Shown in pieces: positions 30,915 through 40,530 of a DNA stretch of 48,708 bases. The DNA is from Geobacillus thermoleovorans (lineage in GTDB: Bacteria > Bacillota > Bacilli > Bacillales > Anoxybacillaceae): contig NZ_CP014336.1 of assembly GCF_001610955.1 (NCBI RefSeq), forward strand, positions 1 through 48,708, in the 5' to 3' direction. Below the pieces are notes generated by a model, which saw nothing but the letters and a program-made list of their open reading frames with translations, made no database searches and had not been told where the DNA came from. How positions within the stretch are numbered: position 1 is the stretch's first letter; each line of letters begins with the position of its first letter. Both the position numbers and the translations under genes were made by a program.

Positions 30915-32363
30915 ATGTTGACGGTACAACAAGCTGTATTTACAGTTGAGAGCTTAATCGGCAAAGTTCAACAACAAAAACAGCTCATTCATCAACTCAT
31001 TCAAGAAAATGAACATTTGCGTCACGAAAACAAACAACTACGCAAAGAAAATGAACAACTGAAGTACCGTGTTCAAGAGCTGGAAGCACGCACGAAAAAA
31101 AACAGCTCCAATAGCCATTTGCCCCCATCTTCTGACCGTTTTGAGAAAAAGCGTTCCTCCCGCGAGCCGTCTGGCAAAAAGCCTGGTGGGCAAGAGGGAC
31201 ATGAGGGGAAGACGCTCCGTCAAGTGGAACATCCACATCATCGTGTCGTCCACCGTGTGCATACGTGTCAAGGATGTGGAGCTTCTTTGCGTGAAGTCAA
31301 ACCGTTCAAAGTCGATATCCGTCAAGTGTTTGATGTCCCTCCTGTGGCGATCGAGGTGACACAACATGAACGTGAAGTGAAATCGTGTCCACATTGTCGA
31401 TGCGTGCAACAAGCCGAATTCCCATCCCATGTCACGAATCATGTGCAATACGGTCCACGGCTCACGGCGCTCGTTGTTTATTTACATCATATCCAATTGA
31501 TCCCGTACAAGCGTTTAAGTGATACAATCGAAGCGTTATATCAACACTCGATTAGTACAGGAACCCTTGCCAATATGGTGAAACGAGGACGCGAAGCGCT
31601 GGAATCAAATATGGACATCATCGAAGACGCCTTACTTGAATCCAACATCCTGCATGTCGATGAAACGAGTTTGCGCATCAATGGGAAACTCGCATGGGTG
31701 CATGTCGCGTGTACATCGAGATATACATACTTGGCTCCTCACGCTTCTCGTGGAAAAAAAGCGACCGATGATATCGGGATTCTTCCCCGATATGAAGGGA
31801 CGATGATGCACGATGCGTTCGGTACGTATCCGAAATACACACATGCCACCCATGCCCTTTGTCATGCCCACCATTTGCGTGAGTTAAAAGGATTCATCGA
31901 ACAGGGGCATACGTGGGCGATGCGCATGACCACGTTTCTGTTAGCCGCCAAGCAAGCCGTCGAAGCCCATCACGGTGCACTTTCCGAAGAAGAAGCGAGA
32001 CGGTGGGAACGAGTGTATGATCGCATCCTAGAAAGAGCACAACACCGATTGGAAACGATGACGCCTCTTCCGAAAAAAGCACTCGCTTTTGTTCGACGCC
32101 TTCAAAAACGAAAGGAAGAAGCGCTGCGTTTCTTACGTGAAGTACATGTTCCCTTTGATAACAACCAAGCCGAACGCGATCTTCGCATGGTCAAAGTCAA
32201 AGAGAACATTTCGGGTACGTTTCGCGAAGAAACATTCGCGCAGTCGTTTTGCATCGCAAGAAGCATCGTTTCCACACTGACGAAACACGAAAAAAACGTG
32301 TGGGATTCGTTATGTCTTCTGTTGGCAGGCGAAACGATCGATCGAGTTCTTTCCGCTACCTAG
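30915..32363 (+). CDS. IS66-family transposase (TnpC type)
   Basis: 482 residues. The N-terminal leucine-zipper-like coiled coil is rich in Gln, Glu and Lys (about 15-65), then NSSNSHLPPSSDRF, a zinc finger (CQGCG ... CPHC), and the DDE domain with ILHVDETSLRI (Asp), HDAFGTYPK (Asp) and FDNNQAERDLRMVKVKENISG (Glu). The accessory TnpA and TnpB genes of larger IS66 elements are absent, as in the ISBst12 group. AAGGAGGTGA fixes the ATG at 30915. Confidence 0.95.
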   Translation: MLTVQQAVFTVESLIGKVQQQKQLIHQLIQENEHLRHENKQLRKENEQLKYRVQELEARTKKNSSNSHLPPSSDRFEKKRSSREPSGKKPGGQEGHEGKTLRQVEHPHHRVVHRVHTCQGCGASLREVKPFKVDIRQVFDVPPVAIEVTQHEREVKSCPHCRCVQQAEFPSHVTNHVQYGPRLTALVVYLHHIQLIPYKRLSDTIEALYQHSISTGTLANMVKRGREALESNMDIIEDALLESNILHVDETSLRINGKLAWVHVACTSRYTYLAPHASRGKKATDDIGILPRYEGTMMHDAFGTYPKYTHATHALCHAHHLRELKGFIEQGHTWAMRMTTFLLAAKQAVEAHHGALSEEEARRWERVYDRILERAQHRLETMTPLPKKALAFVRRLQKRKEEALRFLREVHVPFDNNQAERDLRMVKVKENISGTFREETFAQSFCIARSIVSTLTKHEKNVWDSLCLLLAGETIDRVLSAT

Positions 32364-32390
32364 GGCATTTTCTATGACCGAAATGCCCTA
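32361..32390 (+). terminator. Hairpin at IS66 transposase end
   Basis: TAGGGCATTT and AAATGCCCTA pair exactly, with the first arm holding the TAG stop codon. A short T-run follows. Confidence 0.6.
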
Positions 32391-32512
32391 TTTGTGCTGG
32401 GCTTTTTTATACACTAGCACTGGGGTGAATAGTTACATTTTCATACCTATACGGAGAATGGAATTCGCTCATGGAGATTTTCTATGACCATAATTTTTTA
32501 GGGGGAGTTAAA

Positions 32513-34561
32513 ATGTTTGTTTCTGACTTATATATAAAAAACTTTCGAAGCATTAAAGATATCCATGTAAGTTTTAAAGAGGGAAAAAATATCCTTATCG
32601 GTAAAAACAATGCTGGAAAAAGTAATATTATTAAAGCACTGGACCTATTACTTGGAGAAAAATTGCCAAGTAAATCATCATTAGATATAAAAGATTTTTA
32701 TGCTGTTGAAAGAGAAATAAAAGGAAACAAAAAAATAGATTATGCCAATGAAATGTTTATTGCTGTTAAGCTATCCGGAAAAGTCCCAGACAGTAATACT
32801 TTTCAAGAAATAAAAATTATCCGGCAAGAAAGATTTGGAATAGAATATTGGGCTAAATTTGAAAATGATAAGGTAATAATACACGATCAACTAAAGATGG
32901 ATTATGATGAGTTTGATCCGAAACGAGATTTTGATAAATTTGAAGGAACGGATTTATGTTATTGGATTAGAGACAAAGAGGAAGTTATTTTTTATATTTA
33001 TGCTAATAGATATGGTTCAGATGATGAAGACATGCAATTTATTCATGGGATGCTGGTTAAAGATAAAAAGAATGAAAAATATTTCAGATGTTTCCCGACG
33101 ATTTCAAAAAAATTAAGAGATGCATTCATTACTAGTTCGATTTTACCTGCTTTCAGAGATCCTTCAAATCAGTTAAAGATAACCAATTGGACATGGTATG
33201 GAAAATTACTGAAATCATTATGGGACAATAAAAATAAAGAAGTGGATGAAGAGATTAAAAAGCAGAGCGAAATGATAAAAAAACTAACAGATAAGGTATT
33301 TGAGGATACGGCTAATGATATAAAGAGTAAATTAAAGGAATTAATAAATTATAGTTATATTAGTTTTAGAATGTTACCTAATGAGAAAGATGATATATAT
33401 AAAAATGTAAGTATATATATAAACGATGGTATTGAATCTCAATTATCAGAAAAAGGTTCTGGATTGCAAAGTGCGTTAATTATTGGACTGTTCTCTTACT
33501 ATTGTTCCAAACTTCATAAGTGCAACTCACTTCTAGCAGTTGAAGAACCTGAACTATTTTTACACCCTCATGCAAGAAGGATGCTTTCTAACAAACTAGA
33601 TGAATTTGTTTCTCTAGATGACAATTACAAAAATCAAGTAATTATTACGACACATAGTCAAGAATTTATTAGAAATACTGAGATTGAAAACATTATTGTA
33701 GTTAGAAAGCCCGAAGGTACTTCTGAAACCAAAACATTTAGTTTAACTAATAACGAAAGAACTATTCAAGAAATACAAAAGATAAAACAATTGCTTTGGA
33801 GTAAAAATTCCGAGTTATTCTTTGCTGATAAAGTAATTTTAGTTGAAGGTGGAGAAGAATATATTATACCTTTAATCGCTGACTTTATTTTTGAGCAGAC
33901 CGGAATATTAGATAAAAGAAATATTTCTGTAGTCAAAGTTGGCGGAAAGAGCCAATTCGGAATTTATATGGCTTTGTTAAGAGATTTAGGAATTGATTAC
34001 TTTGTTATTGCTGATTTTGATTACCTTGAAAACGGTTTAGAACAAATTGCTGAATACATCGATGGATTTAATTATAATGCTCTCAGTGAAATTAGAGCTG
34101 GTTTACAAAAATACAAAGGTGATTATAAAAAGTCAAAAGAAATAAGAAAAAAAATACTCGATCCTAATCAAGCTGACGCCAAAAAATTATGTTATATTTT
34201 AGATGATATGTGTGCCAAAAGGGAATTTAATGAAGACCTTATTAGTTTATGGGAATATTTGAGACCAAAGATAAGCAAAAAAACTAACTATAACGACATC
34301 AAAGGCGATGAAGAGTTAAAAATGAAAGTTGATCGCTTTCTCGATCATTTATTCGATAATAATGTGATGATTTTAAAAAAAGGTGAATTAGAAGATTACT
34401 ATAAGGATTTAGCAAGAGAATTGACAAAAGAAGTCAAAGGAAAAGAACTTAAAGTACTAAAACTTCTGGAGATTGTCAGTCATAAAAGATACAATATTAG
34501 TGATTTACTTGACATATCTGATTATAAAGAAGCAATCTTACGGGTAACTGAAACAAAATAA
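32513..34561 (+). CDS. OLD-family ATP-dependent nuclease (ATPase + TOPRIM)
   Basis: 682 residues. ABC-type ATPase: FRSIKDIHVSF, Walker A LIGKNNAGKSN (about 28-38), signature SEKGSGLQSA (about 312), Walker B LLAVEEPELFLHPH (about 338-351) and the H-loop VIITTHSQEF. The TOPRIM nuclease domain follows: VILVEGGEEY (about 441) and the DxD in VIADFDYLENG (about 500). Overcoming-lysogenization-defect nucleases act in phage defence. No UvrD-like (GajB) helicase or retron lies beside it, so it looks like a class 1, stand-alone OLD. GGGGGAG fixes ATG 32513 over the upstream in-frame ATG 32471. The gene is AT-rich. IS66 sits between it and the upstream repeat array, 77 bases before the start, and may have altered its promoter. 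Confidence 0.92.
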   Translation: MFVSDLYIKNFRSIKDIHVSFKEGKNILIGKNNAGKSNIIKALDLLLGEKLPSKSSLDIKDFYAVEREIKGNKKIDYANEMFIAVKLSGKVPDSNTFQEIKIIRQERFGIEYWAKFENDKVIIHDQLKMDYDEFDPKRDFDKFEGTDLCYWIRDKEEVIFYIYANRYGSDDEDMQFIHGMLVKDKKNEKYFRCFPTISKKLRDAFITSSILPAFRDPSNQLKITNWTWYGKLLKSLWDNKNKEVDEEIKKQSEMIKKLTDKVFEDTANDIKSKLKELINYSYISFRMLPNEKDDIYKNVSIYINDGIESQLSEKGSGLQSALIIGLFSYYCSKLHKCNSLLAVEEPELFLHPHARRMLSNKLDEFVSLDDNYKNQVIITTHSQEFIRNTEIENIIVVRKPEGTSETKTFSLTNNERTIQEIQKIKQLLWSKNSELFFADKVILVEGGEEYIIPLIADFIFEQTGILDKRNISVVKVGGKSQFGIYMALLRDLGIDYFVIADFDYLENGLEQIAEYIDGFNYNALSEIRAGLQKYKGDYKKSKEIRKKILDPNQADAKKLCYILDDMCAKREFNEDLISLWEYLRPKISKKTNYNDIKGDEELKMKVDRFLDHLFDNNVMILKKGELEDYYKDLARELTKEVKGKELKVLKLLEIVSHKRYNISDLLDISDYKEAILRVTETK

Positions 34562-34577
34562 TGACAATTGTGTTAAC

Positions 34578-34636
34578 GCATTTTAGATCCGTTGCATTAA
34601 AAAATACAATGGATCTAAAATGCGTTTTATTTTTTT
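34578..34636 (+). terminator. Terminator after OLD gene (right copy)
   Basis: Arms GCATTTTAGATCC and GGATCTAAAATGC with T-run, 17 bases after the stop codon. Confidence 0.87.
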
Positions 34637-34705
34637 ACCTCCTTCCCAAGTACGCTCCTTCCTTTGCCTCACCCCATTATAATTTTTGTTTGTTAGGCGC
34701 GTAAA
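34619..34705. repeat. ~85-bp tail repeat downstream of OLD (right copy)
   Basis: Matches 30517-30601 downstream of the GNAT gene almost base for base, with small length differences in T-runs. Confidence 0.85.
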
Positions 34706-34877
34706 GGGTCTGCGCTCTTCGGACGGCTTGGGGAAGACAAGTCGGCTAACCAAGCCTAAAAAGTACAACTTTTAAGGCTTGCTGAGATGCAGAGAATGTT
34801 ACTGAAAACTTAGGGCTTCCTATAATCTTGACTATGTCTAATTACAAGTGATGATGAGGTATTGGAATTATGGTCTT

Positions 34878-35046
34878 CCGGCGACCCGTAGTCTTTTGGT
34901 TCGGGAAGGGCGATGTGATAGGCTGGAACGGGCCGGAAAGGCGCGTGCTTCGGTGATTTGTCCATCAGTCAGCATAGCGTTTCCGGCCACCAGCCGACCA
35001 TCACATCGCCCCGGGGACCCGGACCAAAAGGAAACGGAAGCGCCGG
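34878..35046 (+). repeat. Family-B repeat copy 1 (right copy)
   Basis: Equivalent of 2127-2295. Inverted partner at 43309-43475. Confidence 0.75.
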
Positions 35047-35335
35047 CGAACGCGGACTTTGTTCTATCGATCTCTGTTTTTTGTCACGATTTGTCGAAAT
35101 ATGTATTTTATATTTTTGTCAGACAATAAATATTCTAATATTTCTCATATATGGATCGGTAAAAATAAAAAATAGGCACTCTGCTAAAAAATGACCGCTC
35201 AAATTTGCTTGTAACGCGTTTTAATGGATAAGGCAATGGTTTTCTATTCAAGAAAGAAAAAATGTTTGTACGGACCGTTTTTCGAGTTTAACGCGGTTTT
35301 CATGTTTTTATGAAAAACAACTGCTTCAATCCTTT

Positions 35336-35398
35336 CTGTCGTCGACTTCCAATCGTGCAAAAACTCCGGGGGATCGACGACAGTTTCTTTTTTTCTTT
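35336..35398 (+). terminator. Hairpin terminator upstream of array (right copy)
   Basis: CTGTCGTCGA / TCGACGACAG plus T-rich run. The loop differs slightly from the left copy in G-runs. Confidence 0.7.
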
Positions 35399-35428
35399 CC
35401 TTCCTACAGCCATCAGCGATTCACTCTA

Positions 35429-35457
35429 TTGACGGAATTTTCGAAATGGAGTATACT
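35429..35457 (+). promoter_or_regulatory. CRISPR array promoter (right copy)
   Basis: TTGACG-N17-TATACT, unchanged from the left copy. Confidence 0.75.
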
Positions 35458-35505
35458 GGACTTGACCTATTTTGAAAAGTGTTGATGTATCAACGCTTTT
35501 TGGGG

Positions 35506-35736
35506 GTTTTTATCTTACCTATGAGGAATTGAAACTGTTCGCTTTGGCTCGGACGACAAGACAGGCGGGTTTGTTTTTATCTTACCTATGAGGAATTGAA
35601 ACGTCATGTCAATCTCCCGGATGCGTTTCCCTGTGCGTACGTTTTTATCTTACCTATGAGGAATTGAAACGCTGATAACATGGAATTGATTAATTCAGTA
35701 GTCCATGTTTTTATCTTACCTATGAGGAATTGAAAC
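35506..35736 (+). CRISPR. Orphan CRISPR array (right copy)
   Basis: Repeats at 35506-35535, 35573-35602, 35641-35670 and 35707-35736. Repeats and all three spacers are identical to the left copy, so the array text is reliable. Confidence 0.93.
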
Positions 35737-35803
35737 CATCATCCGCTGTCGCAATACGAATGATGTCTTCTACGTTTGAGAAGCGAAAAATAAGACTAAC
35801 GCG

Positions 35804-35833
35804 AAAACCCGCTGATTTTTTCAGCGGGTTTTG
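35804..35833 (+). terminator. Terminator after CRISPR array (right copy)
   Basis: AAAACCCGCTGA / TCAGCGGGTTTT. One more A than the left copy, giving a 12-bp stem. Confidence 0.78.
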
Positions 35834-35985
35834 TCATCGGCTCAACACCTTGCGATCAGGCGTTTTTCCTTTTGATTGGGTTTTTTTCTTTCCTTCCCGC
35901 AGCGATGCGATGAGTTGCTGCCTGAAGTTGCTTCGCATGGTTGCGGGATGAGTCCGCTTGCACGATGCTTCTTTGAATGGACCGA

Positions 35986-36055
35986 GCGCCGGGCTTCCCC
36001 AGGCTCCGGCCGGATAGCCGCAGGCTAGAAGGCGGCCAGCCGGGAAGACCGGCGC
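35986..36055 (-). repeat. Family-A hairpin element, inverted (right copy)
   Basis: GCGCCGGGCTTCCC ... GGGAAGACCGGCGC. Equivalent to 3226-3294, with one extra C in the inner arm. Confidence 0.75.
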
Positions 36056-36068
36056 GGACTTTTAATGA

Positions 36069-36356
36069 TTAATTATTTTTTAACTCATTTAAATACTTCT
36101 CTAAAGCTTCTTCAATAAGCAAATAAATATTCTTCTCCTGCAAAATCGACTGCATCTTCAACTCTTTGTGCAGGTCCGTCCGAATATCGAAGGAAACACG
36201 CTTTCTTTCCACTTTCTTTCCTTCCTTTCTTGGTTGGTTGTCATCTTCGTTTAAAACTGTATTGTTTTCTTCCCCTACAGGATCGGTCAGCACTTGCGTA
36301 GGCGTGATGACTTTTTGCTGGCGCTTCATGTTTTTGATGTCATCTACTTTGGACAC
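36069..36356 (-). CDS. RHH centromere-binding partition protein (ParG/ParB-like)
   Basis: 95 residues. A flexible basic N-terminus (KRQQKVITPTQ) is followed by a ribbon-helix-helix domain: KRVSFDIRTDLHKELKMQSILQEKNIYLLIEEALEKYL. It starts with GTG inside the last codons of parA (17-base overlap), so the two are translationally coupled. In type Ib partition systems such a small RHH protein binds the centromere and, often, the par promoter, and stimulates the ParA ATPase. No obvious iterated centromere was found; the 100 bases upstream of parA are the first place to look. This copy is intact; the left copy is frameshifted. Confidence 0.85.
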   Translation of the reverse strand: MSKVDDIKNMKRQQKVITPTQVLTDPVGEENNTVLNEDDNQPRKEGKKVERKRVSFDIRTDLHKELKMQSILQEKNIYLLIEEALEKYLNELKNN

Positions 36357-37137
36357 GTTCCATCATCTCCTTGTAGAAGTTTTCATACTGCTCCAACGCC
36401 TGGTTCAACTCATTGTTTTCCTCAAAGCCGTATAGCGACAGGCGTCCGATCGGCGCCTTGCGGGTGATGATCGTTTTGAACACCTCGTTCGGATAATCTT
36501 CCTCGATCATTTCATTGAACGCCTTCGCGTCGTTGCGGCGGACGTCGTTCATGGTTCTGAGAATGCCCAGCAGCCTGGTATTGTGCCGCCCATGCACCCT
36601 CGCTCCCTCAACGGATTCCATAAAATTCGGGACCGCCGAGTAGCACCAATTGGAGCACTCGAACATCATGATGACATACTGGCTTGCGCACAAGGCGTTT
36701 GTCGTCTGCTCGCTCAACGAAGGCGGCGTGTCGATAACAATGAAATCGTAACGATGCCGGATCTTGTCCAACGTATCGTCCAGTATCAAGGTCGGCTTTC
36801 CCTTATACCTAATATATTTTCCAAGGTACGTCTCCCCTGTGTAAATCCAACGGGGGAACGTGGCCAGGAAGTTGTTGGCCGGAAGCAGATCCAACCTGTC
36901 GTTGACCTTGACTATGTACGGCTCCGGATCCCTCTCCTGCATCGCTTCGAGAACGGATTTCTCCGTGAATTCGTTGGATGGCTTTCGCGAAAGGAGCTCT
37001 GTCAAATTCCCCTGCGAGTCCATGTCGACGGCCAAAACCCTGTATCCGTCCCTGCTCAACAAATAGGCGAGGACTCCTGTTGTCGTGGACTTTCCGCATC
37101 CGCCTTTCTGGATGCCCATGGTGATGGTGATGGCCAC
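36340..37137 (-). CDS. parA: ParA partition ATPase
   Basis: 265 residues. It has the deviant Walker A GIQKGGCGKSTTTGVLAYLL (signature Lys at KGG), A' motif VLAVDMDSQGNLTELL, and Walker B DFIVIDTPPSL. There is no N-terminal HTH, so it is the short type Ib-like form that binds nucleoid DNA non-specifically in its ATP state and moves plasmid copies apart. GTG start at 37137 behind GGAAGGTGAT; the in-frame ATG six codons on is less well placed. The promoter is probably TTGCAA-N16-TAAAAT (minus strand, about 37230-37200). It is followed by the coupled RHH gene. Confidence 0.95.
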   Translation of the reverse strand: MAITITMGIQKGGCGKSTTTGVLAYLLSRDGYRVLAVDMDSQGNLTELLSRKPSNEFTEKSVLEAMQERDPEPYIVKVNDRLDLLPANNFLATFPRWIYTGETYLGKYIRYKGKPTLILDDTLDKIRHRYDFIVIDTPPSLSEQTTNALCASQYVIMMFECSNWCYSAVPNFMESVEGARVHGRHNTRLLGILRTMNDVRRNDAKAFNEMIEEDYPNEVFKTIITRKAPIGRLSLYGFEENNELNQALEQYENFYKEMMERVQSR

Positions 37138-37241
37138 TTATATCACCTTCCTTTCTTCCAAGGTTTGTTTCTTCTTTTGTTTATATGATTTATTCTACGT
37201 TATTTTATAGATTCCTTCAATGATTGCAAAAAATAAGAGCG

Positions 37242-37649
37242 TTAGAAACGCTTCCACTTCAATTCCGATATGAGTTGCCGCACCGCCTCCGACTCCGACA
37301 TGTTTTTTGTCTGACAGTATTTCTGGAGAAGTTCGTAAAGCTCGTCGTCCAAGCGCACGGTAATGCGATATGACTTGGACTTTTCTTCTTTTGGGCGTCC
37401 ACGTTGGAGCTTTTTGCGTTCGACGCGCAGATCATCATGGACGACAACATCGAGGTATCCGAACCGCTCATAAATGTTTTTATGTTTCTCTACGAATTCT
37501 TCCCACATTCGGGGAATTTCTTCAAGAAGCCGGAGGTACTCTTCCTGCAGCCTCTTTGTTTCCTCTGGGGACCGAGGGCGCCGCTTGCCGAATTCCTGAA
37601 GGACGAGAACCTGAAAATCGTGCCGCTCATAGCATCTTCCTTCCATCAT
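37242..37649 (-). CDS. RHH regulator (right copy)
   Basis: Identical product to 4478-4885, including the C-terminal RHH domain and the box inside the gene. The frame opens at GTG 37658, with ATG 37649 preferred. Confidence 0.85.
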   Translation of the reverse strand: MMEGRCYERHDFQVLVLQEFGKRRPRSPEETKRLQEEYLRLLEEIPRMWEEFVEKHKNIYERFGYLDVVVHDDLRVERKKLQRGRPKEEKSKSYRITVRLDDELYELLQKYCQTKNMSESEAVRQLISELKWKRF

Positions 37650-37945
37650 CGCCATCACCTCTATTTTTTGTCCGACACTATTTGTGTTTATTATACCTCC
37701 AGACTTTCACTAATTCAACATTTTTCGTCTGACATAAAATTAAGATACCAGTGCCAATTTTGCCTTTCAAAGCACAAATTAATCGAATCGGCGTTTTTCA
37801 GAACAAAAATCGCTGTTTTCGAGCTGAAAGATAAGGTTTTGTCATTTTGATTTTTTTGCCAAATAGGGGTATATTGTACTTAAAAATGTGATATTTTCGA
37901 CAAATTTCACCCCGAGCGTTAAGGGGAAGAAGGGGATGAAAAAAG

Positions 37946-38476
37946 TTGGACTGGAAAGAGGTAAAGCGGTTCGCCTATGCCGGCCAGGCGTTTATCCCTG
38001 TCAACGTGGAAAACAGAGGGGATTCGGTCAAACTTTTTTTCAGGAGCGGGGAAACTAAGCTGCTTGACGTGCAATCGAGTCTGTTTTTGAAGCGGCTTCT
38101 GACCTTCTTTGGCACAAGCATTTCGATCAACCGCCATCGGTATGGGGAGTTGGTGGGGAAAAAGCAGCTCGTTCCCATCGTATTGTCGTATGGCTTTACC
38201 ATCATTCCGTTTAACGTTCGCGAGCCGGTCGGCCGACAAAGCCGTGTAGGGTGGTTTGTGTCAAGAGAGATTGAGCAGTTCCGGCAAAGATCTCCCCAGT
38301 GCACCACGATCCATCTTCTTTCCGGACATCAGATTCCTGTGTTTCATTCCCGCAAGTTCTGCATTGACCAACTCAAAAATGCAAAATGGATTGAGATGTG
38401 CTACGGGGAGATTCATGAACCGCATCGCAGGCAATGGATAAACGGCAGCGCAGTTTGTGAAACGGTGGTTATGTAG
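37946..38476 (+). CDS. ComK-like protein (right copy)
   Basis: Identical 176-residue product to 5182-5712. TTG start retained. Confidence 0.8.
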   Translation: MDWKEVKRFAYAGQAFIPVNVENRGDSVKLFFRSGETKLLDVQSSLFLKRLLTFFGTSISINRHRYGELVGKKQLVPIVLSYGFTIIPFNVREPVGRQSRVGWFVSREIEQFRQRSPQCTTIHLLSGHQIPVFHSRKFCIDQLKNAKWIEMCYGEIHEPHRRQWINGSAVCETVVM

Positions 38477-38513
38477 TGAAATGAATGATTTATCGCAATA
38501 AACCGGAAGGATC

Positions 38514-38544
38514 GGCGGCATTGGAGGCCGCTTTTTTCTTTTTT
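38514..38544 (+). terminator. Terminator after ComK-like gene (right copy)
   Basis: GCGGC / GCCGC hairpin with T-run. Confidence 0.75.
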
Positions 38545-38617
38545 CGCTTTGAAATCGTCTTTGTCTATGGGTGTTCTCGGTTGATATGATGTTGGCAAAT
38601 CGAAAGGAGGTAGGAAA

Positions 38618-38839
38618 ATGGCCGCTTCAGAAATGGTGTCGGGCCGCACTCTTGTTTTGGACTTCTACGCCGGAAAGGACAGCGACGGAAAGGACATCAT
38701 CCGCTCGCAAACCTTCAGAGTGAAGAGCGACGCAAGTGTCCAATCGCTTTACGATGCCGCCGCCGCCATCGCCAGCTTGTCGAGCGGCAGCTTGCGGTAC
38801 GTGCGCACGACGTTGACCAGCCATATTATCAATGCATGA
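38618..38839 (+). CDS. DUF1659 small protein (right copy)
   Basis: Identical to 5854-6075. Confidence 0.8.
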   Translation: MAASEMVSGRTLVLDFYAGKDSDGKDIIRSQTFRVKSDASVQSLYDAAAAIASLSSGSLRYVRTTLTSHIINA

Positions 38840-38857
38840 TGAGAGGGGGAATGAACA

Positions 38858-39070
38858 ATGAAGACGTTGGAACTGACGTTTAACGCTCAAGCGGGGCCGG
38901 CGCGGATTTTGATCCGCTATCCCAAGGAGCCGGTTGATCCGGTGCAAGTGAAAACGGTGATGAACCAGCTCGTAGCGGCAAATGTTTTTATGACCGGCAA
39001 CGGGGAGCTGGTGAGCCCGAAGAGCGCCCGCATCATTGAACGCGAAACGCAAGACATCCAGCTGCCATAA
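38858..39070 (+). CDS. DUF2922 small protein (right copy)
   Basis: Identical to 6094-6306. Confidence 0.8.
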   Translation: MKTLELTFNAQAGPARILIRYPKEPVDPVQVKTVMNQLVAANVFMTGNGELVSPKSARIIERETQDIQLP

Positions 39071-39085
39071 CGCATCTGTCATGAA

Positions 39086-39111
39086 CGGAAGGTTTCTCGC
39101 CTTCCGTTTTT
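39086..39111 (+). terminator. Intra-cassette terminator (right copy)
   Basis: CGGAAGG / GCCTTCCG hairpin with T5. Confidence 0.75.
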
Positions 39112-39134
39112 GAGCATTGAAAGGGGGAAAAGCA

Positions 39135-39281
39135 ATGGATTTGTTTTCGATGATCAGTGAAGTTTCCTTCCCGATCCTTGTTTCTATCTATCTTCTGTAT
39201 CGGATGGAGACGAAGCTGGATCAGTTGACCAAATCCATTCAAGATCTAACTATCGCATTGAGCCGAGGTCCGCAGAATTGA
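39135..39281 (+). CDS. YvrJ-family small membrane protein (right copy)
   Basis: Identical 48-residue product to 6371-6517. Confidence 0.75.
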   Translation: MDLFSMISEVSFPILVSIYLLYRMETKLDQLTKSIQDLTIALSRGPQN

Positions 39282-39300
39282 TGATGGGAGGGAATTCGAA

Positions 39301-39771
39301 GTGGAATTGGTGGAGCTGCTTTTCCGGGCGGAGAAAAGGCTGTCCGGGCTGCATCCGTTGGTGGCGGATAAAGCTAGAGCGTTGATTCGAAAGGCTTATG
39401 AGGAAGGCATTTATATCATCATTACGCAAGGGTTTCGAACCGTCGAGGAGCAGAATCGCCTGTATGCGCTGGGGCGGACAAAACCTGGACGGATTGTTAC
39501 GAACGCCCGTGGAGGATACAGTTATCATAATTTTGGATTGGCGTTTGACGTTTGTGTCTGCAATGTTTTCAAAGGTACGCTGATCCCCAGCTGGAGCCTC
39601 GACCGTCGGTGGTTTCGCGTCGGTCAGATCGGAAAGTCGCTTGGCCTTGAATGGGGCGGGGATTGGAAGAGCTTTAAAGATTATCCCCATTTTCAATATA
39701 CATTTGGCCTTTCGCTTGCACAGCTGCGGGCGGGAAAAAGGCCGCCGGCCGCTGTCGTGGCTAAAAAATAG
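39301..39771 (+). CDS. CwlK-like M15 endopeptidase (right copy)
   Basis: Identical to 6537-7007. Confidence 0.88.
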   Translation: MELVELLFRAEKRLSGLHPLVADKARALIRKAYEEGIYIIITQGFRTVEEQNRLYALGRTKPGRIVTNARGGYSYHNFGLAFDVCVCNVFKGTLIPSWSLDRRWFRVGQIGKSLGLEWGGDWKSFKDYPHFQYTFGLSLAQLRAGKRPPAAVVAKK

Positions 39772-39780
39772 ACTGTCTCG

Positions 39781-39810
39781 CCCCTTCCGGAAGTGGAGGG
39801 GATTTTTTTA
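39781..39810 (+). terminator. Terminator after CwlK-like gene (right copy)
   Basis: CCCCTTCC / GGAGGGG hairpin plus T-run. Confidence 0.7.
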
Positions 39811-39850
39811 AATCTGACAAAAGCACGTTATGTCAGATTTTTGTCTGACG
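39810..39850. promoter_or_regulatory. Inverted repeat before the recombinase (right copy)
   Basis: AAATCTGACA (39810-39819), TGTCAGATTT (39831-39840) and TGTCTGACG (39842-39850), unchanged. Confidence 0.6.
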
Positions 39851-39951
39851 TTAAATACGTTGAAGGAAGCAACACGAAGCCGCTTTGCCGCTCTCCCACT
39901 TTTTGTCCAAAAATCTTACTCATCTCCCTCATGGACAAGGGGTGTCATATT

Positions 39952-40521
39952 TTGCATACCGTCCATCCCATCAAAGATAGGGAAAAAATCGAAGCGATGA
40001 AAAAGATTTTGCGTGCTTCGTCGTTGAGAGACGAGCTTCTTTTTACGATCGGGATCAATACGGGGCTGCGGATCAGCGATATTTTGGCTCTGAGAGTTGG
40101 GGATGTGAGGAATCAAAAAGGCGTTGTCGAACGCATTGAGATCGTGGAAAAGAAGACAAAAAAGACTCGGGTTGTCGCACTGAACAGAAAAACTCGCCGC
40201 CTGATCGAGCTGTATTTAGCGCAGGAGCGGCCGCACGCCCGCGGCGACGAGCCGCTGTTTCGGAGCCAAAAAGGAGGCCGGGCGATCAGCCGTCAGCATG
40301 CCCACTACATCCTGAACCGGGCCGCCAAAGCAGTTGGGATTGTGGATCGCATCGGCACCCACTCCCTGCGCAAAACGTTCGGCTATTTCGCATACAAACA
40401 AGGAACGGACTTGGCCATGATCCAAAAAATCCTCAATCACTCCAGCCAGGCCGAAACGCTTCGCTACATCGGCATTACGCAGGAGCAAATCGATGAAGTC
40501 ACTGCAGGGCTTGATCTGTGA
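39952..40521 (+). CDS. Short tyrosine recombinase (right copy)
   Basis: Same 189-residue product as 7189-7758. One G fewer in the G-run upstream joins the frame to an earlier TTG-type start (39793), which does not exist in the left copy. The proximal TTG start is the one common to both. Confidence 0.85.
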   Translation: MHTVHPIKDREKIEAMKKILRASSLRDELLFTIGINTGLRISDILALRVGDVRNQKGVVERIEIVEKKTKKTRVVALNRKTRRLIELYLAQERPHARGDEPLFRSQKGGRAISRQHAHYILNRAAKAVGIVDRIGTHSLRKTFGYFAYKQGTDLAMIQKILNHSSQAETLRYIGITQEQIDEVTAGLDL

Positions 40522-40530
40522 ACGAAGCCC

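Larger units (their letters stand above)
30824..32436 (+). mobile_element. IS66-family element, ISBst12-like (1613 bp)
   Basis: The ends GTAACTATTCAGCC and (reverse) GTAACTATTCACCCC are inverted repeats. The 8-bp target duplication ATTTTCAT is perfect (30816-30823 and 32437-32444). It holds a single transposase gene, as does ISBst12 of Geobacillus stearothermophilus, which I recall as about 1.6 kb. Confidence 0.93.
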
